Source of the DNA: CAYSLC01 sp964431545 | GTDB lineage: Bacteria > Desulfobacterota > Desulfobacteria > Desulfobacterales > JAABSP01 | DNA: 32,540 nt | Assembly (NCBI GenBank): GCA_964431545.1 | Contig: CAYSLC010000037.1 | Coordinates: 1 to 32,540 of the forward strand | Reading direction: 5' to 3' | Shown: positions 1 to 11,356 of the stretch, in pieces | Numbering within the stretch: position 1 is the first letter of the stretch | Layout of the letters: every line of letters starts with the position of its first letter | The notes under the pieces: generated by a model | What the model saw: the letters and a program-made list of their open reading frames with translations, nothing else | What the model was told of the DNA's origin: nothing | The model's database searches: none | Made by a program: the position numbers and the translations under genes

Positions 1-1
1 C

Positions 2-3746
<3,745 letters not shown>

Positions 3747-3757
<11 letters not shown>

Positions 3758-4286
3758 CCGCTTCCGTCTCCTCCCAAGCCCGATCACGGTTCTGATCGTC
3801 GCGCTTGTCGGCATGGCGACGGGCAGCGGATGCTTTTCGGGAAGCGTGAAACAGCTGCGGGGGGAGATCTTCACCGAACCGGCGGGTCAAGGGGTCCGGC
3901 TGACCGTCAACCTGCTGAGGGAGGTGGATCTCCGCACCGCCCTCCCCTTCACGTATGCGGAGGCGGTGCTCTCCTATCCGACGGACCGGCTGAGCTGTTC
4001 GGAGGTCGATCCGGCCGACGGTTTCGTGAATATGGGCTCCCGGCAAACCGAGACCGGATTCAGGATCTCGGTGCGGTATGAAAACCGGATCCACTCCCGG
4101 TACCGGATCCCGGTGGCGACCCTGCGCTGCCGCCGGATCACGGGTGATCCGGTCACGGTATCCGGAGAGATGGTGCTGACCCAGATCGTCCGCCCCTACC
4201 TGGATGTGGAGCTGAAAAACGACACCCGAATCCGACTTTCCCCGGTCACCCTCCCGCCGCAATCCGGGGAGGGGGAGGGGAAGTAG
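3747..4286 (+). CDS. Small exported protein of unknown function, possible lipoprotein
   Basis: A 179-residue protein whose ATG overlaps the end of the upstream oxoprolinase-like gene by 11 bases, so it is probably translationally coupled. Residues about 12-30 form a hydrophobic signal segment ending in GSGC. That is an imperfect lipobox, because the -3 position is not Leu, so either lipoprotein or ordinary signal peptidase processing is possible. The mature part looks like a small beta-rich domain with alternating hydrophobic residues and two further cysteines (LSCSEV and LRCRR). The last residues are low complexity (GEGEGK). I do not recognise a family. The overlap with an amidohydrolase-like gene is the only functional hint. 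It resembles small cohesin-like or DUF-type envelope proteins, but that is a guess. Confidence 0.72.
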
Positions 4287-4464
4287 CCCTGTTTACCGTT
4301 CTGTCCCTTGACGAGGGCATATCAGATGGGAGTTTCAATACGAAGAATTCTCGTTTCCCTGGACTGATCGCTTGGCTCGTTCCCGAACGAGGTCTTCAGA
4401 GAGGAGCTTGCACCGCTCACCACGGACCGTCCCCTCAAAAACGGCTCCCCCATGGCTGAAACCC

Positions 4465-5148
4465 ATGCCTGAAAAGGCCCGACCCATTCCCTCGGCCTGC
4501 GTGATCCCCCTCCGCGAGGGGGCCGCCGGACCGGAGCTTCTGTTGGTGCGCCGGAACCCCGATGCCTCGGCGTTCCCCGGCATGTGGACGTTCCCCGGCG
4601 GCCACATCGATCCGGAAGAATACCGTGGAGATGCGGACGACGAGAAGGCGGCGGCCCGGCGCGCGGCCGCCCGGGAGTCCCGGGAGGAGGCCGGGATGGA
4701 ACTCGACCCCGGGAACCTGGTCTTCATCGCCCGGTGGACCACGCCGGAGATCTACACCCGCCGGTTCCGCACATGGTTCTTCCTCGCAAAAACGGCGGAC
4801 CACCGCGTACGAACCGATGGCAAGGAGATCGTCGACCACCGGTGGCTGCCCCCCCAAGAGGTTCTCTCGCGTCAAGAAGAGGGCGGGATGGAGATGCCGC
4901 CGCCGATCTTCGTCCTGACCACGATCCTGTCGGGATTCCGGAAGACGAGCGCCCTCCTCGACCACTTCGGCAAAGCGGCTCCCCTTGTCCTGACCCCGAA
5001 GGTGGCGGAGGTCCCCGGCGGGCTCTGTCTTCTGTATCCCAGGGATGCCGGGTATGCGTCCGTCGATCCGGACGCCCCCGGCCCCCGCCACCGGCTGTGG
5101 GCCCTGAAAAGCGGCTGGCGGTACGTGCCTCCTACCGGGTCGCGATGA
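4465..5148 (+). CDS. NUDIX hydrolase with an expanded Nudix box
   Basis: This encodes 227 residues from the ATG at 4465; a TTG at 4372 in the same frame would add 31 Arg/Ser-rich residues that look non-coding, so I prefer 4465, although no clean Shine-Dalgarno precedes it. The Nudix motif is present: G-x5-E (GHIDPEE), then REsREEAGM. The spacer between the E and RE is 17 residues instead of the canonical 7, a 10-residue insertion (YRGDADDEKA region). Such stretched boxes are known in NUDT19-like hydrolases, some of which act on CoA derivatives, and the downstream EIVDHRWLPPQE and MPPPIFVLTTIL stretches fit that group. The gene probably cleaves a nucleoside-diphosphate-linked substrate in the cytoplasm; the substrate is unknown. 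Its last 14 codons lie inside the repeat that reappears at 15288, where the same C-terminus (KSG.RYVPPTGSR) is encoded. Confidence 0.85.
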   Translation: MPEKARPIPSACVIPLREGAAGPELLLVRRNPDASAFPGMWTFPGGHIDPEEYRGDADDEKAAARRAAARESREEAGMELDPGNLVFIARWTTPEIYTRRFRTWFFLAKTADHRVRTDGKEIVDHRWLPPQEVLSRQEEGGMEMPPPIFVLTTILSGFRKTSALLDHFGKAAPLVLTPKVAEVPGGLCLLYPRDAGYASVDPDAPGPRHRLWALKSGWRYVPPTGSR

Positions 5149-5208
5149 CCACGCCGGCGCCGACGGGGTCGGTTCGGCGCCCCGGTTGAAGCGGCGGGCC
5201 GCCCCCTC
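5105..5208. repeat. Left copy of a ~105-bp imperfect direct repeat bordering the island
   Basis: These 104 bases align with 15288-15392 in the same orientation at about 85% identity (roughly 14 mismatches and a 1-base gap, counted by eye). The repeat carries the 3' end of the NUDIX gene on the plus strand and the 3' end of a LysE-family gene on the minus strand. At this copy the NUDIX gene is whole and the LysE part is only a frameshifted tail. At the right copy the reverse is true. The alignment ends abruptly on the island side at about 5208, where AT-rich toxin sequence begins. Confidence 0.85.
5132..5205 (-). pseudogene. 3' remnant of a LysE-family exporter gene
   Basis: On the minus strand this stretch encodes GAARRFNRGA, identical to the C-terminal region of the intact LysE gene at 15315-15929, followed by the remains of its last 13 codons. 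A single-base deletion near 5175-5182 relative to the right copy throws the reading frame off, so the family ending GVVIASR and its stop are present in the DNA but out of frame. The 5' part of the gene is absent and is replaced by a truncated toxin gene. It is non-functional and useful only as a scar. Confidence 0.78.
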
Positions 5209-5298
5209 CAAGTCCTTTTCCTCTCTTGATTCATACCATTCAACAGATTCTCGAAATTCAAATGCGGCTTCCTGTGCAAATTTAACTTTCTTTAACAT
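5206..5298 (-). pseudogene. Truncated ParE/RelE-family toxin, N-terminal fragment
   Basis: Starting with the ATG at 5298, the minus strand encodes about 31 residues typical of the start of a ParE/RelE toxin: a first beta strand (VKFAQEAAFEF) and then the helix with VEWYESREEKDL, where the WYE element is a family hallmark. After that the frame runs straight into LysE tail sequence (GAARRFNRG), so two thirds of the toxin, including the catalytic C-terminal strands, is missing. The start overlaps the end of the antitoxin remnant, the usual antitoxin-toxin operon layout. The base composition is AT-rich, unlike the GC-rich DNA to its left. It is expected to be inactive. Confidence 0.72.
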
Positions 5299-5531
5299 AT
5301 CCGTTATGAATCTCCTGTTTCAATTCAGCCCAATCTGTGGCCGTGGCTGGATTTGCTCTATAATTTGCCATTCTATTCAGGAGAATTTTGCTTTTCATCT
5401 TCTGAAACAGTTTCTAATTCCCGCGACTCTTTAATTTCATCCCATATATCTGTCACTATATTAAGGCGTTCAAAAACAGTAAGTTGCCTTATTCCATATA
5501 CAATTTCATCCTTACCAATTGGATTTTTCAT
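5282..5531 (-). pseudogene. Frameshifted antitoxin (addiction-module component family)
   Basis: From the ATG at 5531 the minus strand encodes MKNPIGKDEIVYGIRQL, then FERLNIVTDIWDEI, the ERLxxVxDIWDxI signature of the small addiction-module antitoxins partnered with ParE/RelE toxins. The frame reaches a stop after 52 residues. If one extra base (a C after the GATGAAAAG stretch) is skipped, it continues as KILLNRMANYRANPATATDW and then AELKQEIHNGYVKES to a stop at 5282, giving an 82-residue protein of normal family length that overlaps the toxin start. This is a single frameshift, real or a sequencing error. Since the toxin itself is truncated, decay is the simpler reading. Confidence 0.72.
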
Positions 5532-5905
5532 AATCTTTATCCTGAATAAATTTTAATTTCAGTCAGGAGCCGATCCGGATTCAAGCCTCAGACAAGCACG
5601 GCAAAGGCGTTGTTCGATCGAAATCCCTAAACGCCCGGCGGCCGGCCCCACCACCATCCGCAGGATCGAGATGAGAAGGGCTCCCGCGCCGCCAGCCAGG
5701 ACATATTAATATATAATAGATTATATAGATTTCATCAATCCTCTCGCCTATTATAGATTTAAATTATCAATTTGATTTAAATTTTTAATTTAGATACTAA
5801 GCGATGCCAGCGGCTCAAGGGGAGCCTGGCCGATGGGTTCGGCATGGCAGTGATGGATCGACGCATGCCCCATGAATGTTCCACATTTAAACGAAGGATG
5901 AGTGT
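5532..5905. other. AT-rich intergenic region upstream of the six-rhodanese gene
   Basis: About 370 bases without a convincing gene. A GC-rich patch at roughly 5610-5700 can be read on the minus strand as an uninterrupted hydrophobic stretch (LAGGAGALLISILRMVVGP), possibly the ruin of a membrane-protein gene that I cannot assign. A very AT-rich block at 5701-5805 contains two copies of TATAGATTT about 35 bases apart and several TATAAT-like hexamers. It is a good candidate for the promoter or UP-element region of the rhodanese gene. Before the start codon at 5906 there is a GAAGGA ribosome-binding site with a 7-base spacer. Confidence 0.5.
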
Positions 5906-8830
5906 ATGCTTCAAAAGTCTCGATTTTTTACGATTTTGGTCTGTCTTTTGGTTATGGTCGTTTACGGATGCAGCGATTCCAGCACCGAAATCAAACAAAC
6001 CGCGGATTCCGGAACAACCCCGTCCCCAAATCCATCCCCTATTTTGGAAAAAGGATATCCCAACGGCGGGCTTCTGGCCTATGCGCCGCATCTGGCCGGA
6101 GAAGGCGTTTTGATATTGGATGCCCGAAGCGCGGACGCTTACAATGCCGGTCATATTCCCGGGGCCGTCAGCATGCCGTGGCAGGATTTTTCCGATGCCG
6201 GACTCAATTTAAAACCCGTAAGCGAGCTGGAAGCATTGCTCGGGGCGGCCGGAGTCAACCGGAACGACGCCATGATTATTTACGACGACACCACGGCCTC
6301 ATGGGGCGCGGCCGGACGGCTGTTCTGGATGTTTGAATACCTCGGATGCGAAAATGTCCGCATTTTGGACGGCGGATGGGACAAATGGATCGCCGACGGC
6401 AACCAGACGGAAACGATTGCCAACACACGAACGGCGGCAACATTTACCGCCATGGTGAATGACCGTATCCTGGTCGATAAAGCCCATATCGCCAACAGAT
6501 TGAATGATGCGGATTTCGCCCTGGTCGACACCCGGACCGACGCGGAGTTCAACGGATGGAAGCTCTACGGTGAAACCCGGGGCGGACACATTCCCGGCGC
6601 GGCCCATCTTCCCTATGAAGCATATTATGAAGATGACAAGACCATCCTGGATTACAGCACCATGAAAGCCCGATTCAATGCCAAAGGGGTCACCGCGGAT
6701 AAAGAAATGGTGGCCTACTGCACCGCCGGGATCAGAAGTGCATATGCGTATTTCATCGCCCGGCTCATGGGTTTTGGCAATGCCGCCAATTACGACGCCT
6801 CCATCTGGGACTGGGATGCGGCGAATGTCGCCGACTATCCGCTGGAAGCCCTTGAAAATTATCAGGCACTGGTCCATCCGGCCTGGGTGGACGCCCTGAT
6901 CAAAGGAGACAATCCGGACACGTATCCGGGCAATGATTACGTGATCGTCTTTACATCATGGTGGCCCCGATGGGAAACAGGCGAGATATCCACCAGCGGG
7001 GCCGGAACGCCTTTTGATACGGATGGGCACATACCCGGGGCCATATTCCTGGATACGTATTCGATTGAAACCGGTCCTGGCTCGGAATATGGAGACGGCT
7101 ACGGGAGCCCGAGTGAATCTTATGTAAAGGCGCTTCCGGAGTTGCAGGCCTTTTTCGCGAGTATGGGAATTACAAAAGATAAAACCGTTGTCATATATGC
7201 GGATGATGACATAACGCTGATGACCGCGGGACGGATCGCCTGGGGGCTGTTGTATGCGGGGGTTGACGATGTGCGCATATTGAACGGCGGATTTGATGCC
7301 TGGGTGGCTGGAGGATATCCGGTCGAAACCGGTCCCGCTGAATGGACCCCCGTGGCGGATTTCGGCAATTCTCCGGGGAACCTGGAGTATCTGGCGACAA
7401 CCGAAGACATTCAACATGTGATTGACGGTACGAATCAAAATGCGGTGATCGTTGACGACCGAAGCTGGGATGAGTTCACCGGCGCGACAAACTCCTATTA
7501 CTGGTGGTTTGACGACATCGGCCGCATTCCCACGGCCCAGTGGATCGGAGACTGGGATGCCGTAGCACGCGCTGATAATCAGTCGTTTATCGATTATACC
7601 ATCGCGGCGTCGAATTGGAAGGAATCCGGCTTTTCACCCGAGAAAAAGATGTATTTTTATTGCGGCGGCGGCGCTCGTTCGGCCATGTACACTTTTTACG
7701 CGTATGTCATGGGGTGGCCGGCGGCCAACTATGAAGGCGGGTGGTTTCTGTGGTCCTACGACGACGACAACCCCAGAGAAACCGGAAACACCGACAAACT
7801 CGTGGATGCCGAGTGGCTGAAGGAAATGATGGGCACCGGCAACGACGGCGCGCCTTATGTGATCATCGAAACCGGGTGGGGACCGGCCGGAGACGCATAC
7901 AACAACGGCCATATCCCGGAAGCCATCTGGGTGAATACCGATGAAATCGAGTATGACTGCTTCAACGCCCGTAATGACTGGCCCGTGGACGCAGGCGACC
8001 CGCCCTGCTGGGACCGGAGCACCACCCCGGATGAAGACGCGGCCAAGGGCCTGGGGCCGGATGACGCCCTGCCCCGCAACTGGTGGAACATCTACCCGGA
8101 TGAATATCTGTTGCCGGCCATCGCCTACATGGGCATCGATAAAAACACGACGGTGGTTGTGTATGGAGATGACCCGACGGCGCCGGGCCGTCTGCTCTGG
8201 ACCCTGATGTACGCCGGCGTGGAGGATGTCCGTTTCCTGAACGGCGGCAAAACCGCCTGGACCGCCGCCGGATATGATCTGGAAACCGTCTCGAGACTCC
8301 GTACGCCGGTGGCTGAATTTGATCCGGCTATGCCCGGCCGAACCACCGCCATCCATCCGGAGTACAAGACAGACATTCCTTTTGTGCGGGATGTGGTAGA
8401 CGGCGTTGAAACCGACGCCCTGATGGTCGACATCCGGACCCATGATGAGTATACCGGCGCCACCGCTCCGTATCCATATATCCCCACCAGCGGCCGGGTT
8501 CCCGGCGCGGTCTGGGGCAAGTCGGGCACCGGCACCAATGGGATGGAAGAGTATCTGAACGCCGATGGCGCCCTGGCCCCGGAAAAGATTTACCCGTATT
8601 GGAATTCCATCGGCCTGACCACGGATAAACACCTGAGCTTTTACTGCGGCACGGCGTGGCGATCCAGCCTGGCCTGGTTCTACGCATACATGATCGGATA
8701 CCCGGAAATCGCCAATTTCGACAGCTCCTGGTTTGAATGGAGCATGGGCCAAGGATCCGCCTACAACGGCGACAGCCCGGTTCTCAATCCGATCGTGGAT
8801 GACCATCCGGACCTGCCCGCAACGGAATAA
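5906..8830 (+). CDS. Lipoprotein with six rhodanese domains (three inactive/active pairs)
   Basis: A 974-residue envelope protein. The signal peptide has a hydrophobic core (FFTILVCLLVMVVYGC) and a plausible lipobox at Cys22, so it is probably a membrane-anchored periplasmic protein. Six rhodanese folds follow, each with the strand pattern vDxR-x-Eyxx-GHIPGA. They form three tandem pairs at about residues 50-325, 330-640 and 650-955. In each pair the first domain has an Asp-rich loop instead of the catalytic Cys (YDDTTASWG, YADDDIT, YGDDPTAPG). The second keeps a Cys loop: CTAGIR (C272), CGGGAR (C586) and CGTAWR (C914). This inactive-plus-active pairing is the layout of thiosulfate and mercaptopyruvate sulfurtransferases, here in triplicate. 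It likely moves sulfane sulfur, or possibly selenium, in the periplasm; donor and acceptor are unknown. It ends at a strong terminator, so it is probably monocistronic. GC content is lower than outside the island. Confidence 0.92.
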   Translation: MLQKSRFFTILVCLLVMVVYGCSDSSTEIKQTADSGTTPSPNPSPILEKGYPNGGLLAYAPHLAGEGVLILDARSADAYNAGHIPGAVSMPWQDFSDAGLNLKPVSELEALLGAAGVNRNDAMIIYDDTTASWGAAGRLFWMFEYLGCENVRILDGGWDKWIADGNQTETIANTRTAATFTAMVNDRILVDKAHIANRLNDADFALVDTRTDAEFNGWKLYGETRGGHIPGAAHLPYEAYYEDDKTILDYSTMKARFNAKGVTADKEMVAYCTAGIRSAYAYFIARLMGFGNAANYDASIWDWDAANVADYPLEALENYQALVHPAWVDALIKGDNPDTYPGNDYVIVFTSWWPRWETGEISTSGAGTPFDTDGHIPGAIFLDTYSIETGPGSEYGDGYGSPSESYVKALPELQAFFASMGITKDKTVVIYADDDITLMTAGRIAWGLLYAGVDDVRILNGGFDAWVAGGYPVETGPAEWTPVADFGNSPGNLEYLATTEDIQHVIDGTNQNAVIVDDRSWDEFTGATNSYYWWFDDIGRIPTAQWIGDWDAVARADNQSFIDYTIAASNWKESGFSPEKKMYFYCGGGARSAMYTFYAYVMGWPAANYEGGWFLWSYDDDNPRETGNTDKLVDAEWLKEMMGTGNDGAPYVIIETGWGPAGDAYNNGHIPEAIWVNTDEIEYDCFNARNDWPVDAGDPPCWDRSTTPDEDAAKGLGPDDALPRNWWNIYPDEYLLPAIAYMGIDKNTTVVVYGDDPTAPGRLLWTLMYAGVEDVRFLNGGKTAWTAAGYDLETVSRLRTPVAEFDPAMPGRTTAIHPEYKTDIPFVRDVVDGVETDALMVDIRTHDEYTGATAPYPYIPTSGRVPGAVWGKSGTGTNGMEEYLNADGALAPEKIYPYWNSIGLTTDKHLSFYCGTAWRSSLAWFYAYMIGYPEIANFDSSWFEWSMGQGSAYNGDSPVLNPIVDDHPDLPATE

Positions 8831-8863
8831 AACCTTTCGATAAACGCCATACGCCATAAATCC

Positions 8864-8899
8864 AAAACAACAAGGCCGCCAAAACGGCCTTGTTGTTTT
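8864..8899 (+). terminator. Intrinsic terminator after the six-rhodanese gene
   Basis: A perfect 15-base inverted repeat: AAAACAACAAGGCCG, the loop CCAAAA, then CGGCCTTGTTGTTTT. The GC-rich core lies near the loop, with a T-rich arm on the plus strand and an A-rich arm that would serve as a T tract on the minus strand. It could therefore stop transcription in both directions. It separates the lipoprotein gene from the glycan gene run that starts at 8930. Confidence 0.9.
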
Positions 8900-8929
8900 C
8901 AATGCACATGTCCTTCAGAAAAAAAGTTT

Positions 8930-10384
8930 GTGCTGATAAATCGTTCTCAATGGGACCGGGGAAATGTCGCGGCCGGTCGGCGGCGCATCGTTTTTTTGCG
9001 CGCCGGTCTCCCCTGCGTCATCATCTTCACCTGCCTGGCGCTTTCCCCGAAAGGCCATCTGGCCCTCTGTGTCCCCGAACTGATCGGGTGCGCCGCAATA
9101 GTAACCGTTGTGCTGGCGGCGGCCGCTTTTGCCGTGGAAAAAGCCGGCCTCCATTGGTCCGCAACATTTATCCTGCTGTTCGCGGGCATTCTGCGCGCTT
9201 TGTTTCTTTTTCGAAGCCCGGAACTCTCGGATGACATCTTCCGCTACTTGTTCGACGGCATGATGCTGTTGTGCGGGGCAAATCCCTATGCCGAAGCCCC
9301 GGCGCGCGTCATCACGTCCGATCCGGCCATACGGGCCCTGATTCCTTTAGTGAATCACGCCGAGCTGCCGACGATCTATCCGCCCGCGGCCCAGGCGGTA
9401 TTTGCCGCGGGCGCTTTTCTCGGCGGCGCTCTGGGCATGAAACTGCTTCTGGCAGCCATGGACTTGTTCGGCTGCCTGTTGATCATCCGTATCTTAACAC
9501 GACTGGAATTACCGGCTTCACGCGCCGTGCTGTACGCATGGCACCCCCTTCCCGTCATCGAGATCGCGGCATCCGGACATATTGACGCGGCGGCCATCTG
9601 CTTTCTGTTGCTGGCGCTATACCTGGCGCTACGTTGCGGCCCTTGCGCCTCCCGGCCGCCCGGGGCCGCCGTCATGGCGCGCCGCATCGGGCGGAAAGAG
9701 ATCGCCTTCTCATTTGCCGCGGGCGCATGTTTCATGATCGCCGTGTTGGTCAAATGGATTCCGCTGCTGTTTTTGCCGGGTGTTTTCCTTCTGGTAAACC
9801 GTCGCTGCCGAACCTACTGGATCGCCGGTTGCGCGATGACAGGGGCTCTTTTGACGACGCCCTTCTGGCCGGAGATCCAAAACGGTTATTCGACCCTAGC
9901 GGTTTACCTTGTTCACTGGGAGTTTTCCGGGTTTGCGTTCCGAACGCTGCGGGAGATTTCAGACTCCGGGACGACCGCCCGCATCATCCTGGGCATGGGC
10001 GCCATCGCTGGAGCGGGAGGGATCTATTTCCGGTTGCTTTTCCGAGGTTTTTCCCATACGGAGCGTCTCCCTTTATTTGTTTTCAGCTCGTTTTACGCGG
10101 CATCTTTTGTCTGGCTGCTGCTGACCCCCACGCTTCACCCCTGGTATGCACTTTACCTCGTCTGTTTTCTCCCCTTTACCCCGGGCCCGGCCGGCCTTGT
10201 CCTGTCCTGGTCCGTGTTGCTGGCTTACCGGGTGCTGATCCCCTACCATCTCACCGGCAACTGGATCGAAAACGACGCAACCCCGCTGTGGATCGCGGCC
10301 GCGCCGGGAATCGCATGGGGAGCCCATCGGCTATTGAAAAACTCCATTTACCGGCAACAAGAGATAGGTATTATCGATTTGTAA
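8930..10384 (+). CDS. Multi-pass membrane glycosyltransferase (GT87/GT39-like)
   Basis: A 484-residue polytopic membrane protein with about ten or more hydrophobic segments. After the second to third membrane segment it has PELSDDIFRYLFDG, then NPYAEAP, NHAELPTIYPPAAQ and, later, WHPLPVIEIAASGHID. These are features of polyprenol-phosphate-sugar-dependent GT-C mannosyltransferase-like proteins, with an acidic pair (SDD) in the first periplasmic loop as the expected catalytic site. It probably transfers a sugar from a lipid-linked donor on the periplasmic side of the inner membrane; sugar and acceptor are unknown. The start is a GTG at 8930 with only a weak ribosome-binding site, so the N-terminus is uncertain. 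It is the first gene after the terminator and likely begins the glycan gene run. A DPM-like GT2 at 12213 could supply its lipid-linked sugar. Confidence 0.82.
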   Translation: MLINRSQWDRGNVAAGRRRIVFLRAGLPCVIIFTCLALSPKGHLALCVPELIGCAAIVTVVLAAAAFAVEKAGLHWSATFILLFAGILRALFLFRSPELSDDIFRYLFDGMMLLCGANPYAEAPARVITSDPAIRALIPLVNHAELPTIYPPAAQAVFAAGAFLGGALGMKLLLAAMDLFGCLLIIRILTRLELPASRAVLYAWHPLPVIEIAASGHIDAAAICFLLLALYLALRCGPCASRPPGAAVMARRIGRKEIAFSFAAGACFMIAVLVKWIPLLFLPGVFLLVNRRCRTYWIAGCAMTGALLTTPFWPEIQNGYSTLAVYLVHWEFSGFAFRTLREISDSGTTARIILGMGAIAGAGGIYFRLLFRGFSHTERLPLFVFSSFYAASFVWLLLTPTLHPWYALYLVCFLPFTPGPAGLVLSWSVLLAYRVLIPYHLTGNWIENDATPLWIAAAPGIAWGAHRLLKNSIYRQQEIGIIDL

Positions 10385-10487
10385 AATCGTAAGCGCCTAT
10401 TCTATATTCCATTGCTGTTGGAAAAAATGACCCATGGTCGTTTGTTATAGCAAACGGAGTGAAAGCATCCGGAATAAAAAGGAAATC

Positions 10488-11291
10488 ATGAAGAACAAAG
10501 GTGTCCTTGCGGAAACCGGGCCGACCCCTCCTCCGCGGCCTGAATCAGAAGAACAACGCTCCCTTATTATGGAGACATGTGTTGATTGCTCCCAATCCTC
10601 GGCAAAGACGGATAAACGGGGCGGCAAAATGTTCAAAATCGTTATCCTGATAGTGATGGCCGCCGCCATTGCCGGGGTCCGTTTTGCCGGCCTCCAGGAC
10701 GATTTCGATGCCGAAACGCTTCGCGGCGCCGTATCTTCGATCGGCCCCTTGGCGCCGGCCGTCTACATCCTCTTATATGCCCTCGCGCCGTCACTGTTTC
10801 TGCCCGGACTGCCCCTCACCATCGTCGGCGGCATTCTGTTCGGGCCGATCTGGGGTGTGGTCTACACCATTTTCGGCGCCACGGCGGGAGCATGCCTGGC
10901 GTTTCTGATTTCGCGATACGTGGCCCGGGATTGGATCCAGTCCAGGCTGACCGGCCCCCGCTGGCGGCAACTGGACCGGAGCGTGGAGAAAAACGGCTGG
11001 AAAATCGTTGCATTTACCCGCCTCGTGCCGCTGTTTCCGTTTAACCTGCTCAACTACGCTTTCGGGCTGTCCCCCATCCGCCTTTTTCCCTATGCCGTCA
11101 CGACTTTTTTCTGCATGCTCCCGGCCTGCATTGCGTTTATCGTTTTTTCCAGTTCCTTGCTGGATTTGCTCAAAGGCCGGATTTCTCCAAGCCTGATCAT
11201 CGGCATCCTGCTGATTGTGGCCGTGTCGATGATTCCGGTCCTGGTCCGTCGATTCAAACCCAAGCAGGAACAAGATCTCGACATCGCATAA
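10488..11291 (+). CDS. TVP38/TMEM64 (VTT-domain) family membrane protein
   Basis: A VTT/DedA-superfamily protein. From the ATG at 10488, preceded by AAGGA, it has 267 residues; a further in-frame ATG at 10434 would add 18. The first ~50 residues are hydrophilic and carry a CVDC pair. They are followed by a membrane segment (FKIVILIVMAAAIAGV) and the VTT core: FLPGLPLTIVGGILFGP, GATAGACLAFLISRY, and FTRLVPLFPFNLLNYAFGLS with its conserved Arg, Pro, Asn and Gly. Two more C-terminal membrane helices follow. VTT proteins include lipid scramblases and undecaprenyl-phosphate or phospholipid flippases in bacteria and eukaryotes. In this run between glycosyltransferases it may recycle or flip a lipid carrier, but that is inference. 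A link to the rhodanese chemistry through the CVDC motif is possible but unproven. Confidence 0.88.
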   Translation: MKNKGVLAETGPTPPPRPESEEQRSLIMETCVDCSQSSAKTDKRGGKMFKIVILIVMAAAIAGVRFAGLQDDFDAETLRGAVSSIGPLAPAVYILLYALAPSLFLPGLPLTIVGGILFGPIWGVVYTIFGATAGACLAFLISRYVARDWIQSRLTGPRWRQLDRSVEKNGWKIVAFTRLVPLFPFNLLNYAFGLSPIRLFPYAVTTFFCMLPACIAFIVFSSSLLDLLKGRISPSLIIGILLIVAVSMIPVLVRRFKPKQEQDLDIA

Positions 11292-11356
11292 AGCGCCGCC
11301 GCGTTAAAGCGGCAAACCATAAAACCCATTAACTATAAACACCAGAGGACATCCTG

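Noticed and set aside
4435..5298. A 287-codon minus-strand frame as a single protein
   Set aside because: It is a chance join of a truncated toxin start, a frameshifted LysE tail and antisense NUDIX sequence.
5777..6154. Minus-strand frame before and into the six-rhodanese gene, considered as a transposase relic
   Set aside because: Most of it is antisense to the lipoprotein gene, and the remainder shows no transposase motif or inverted repeats.
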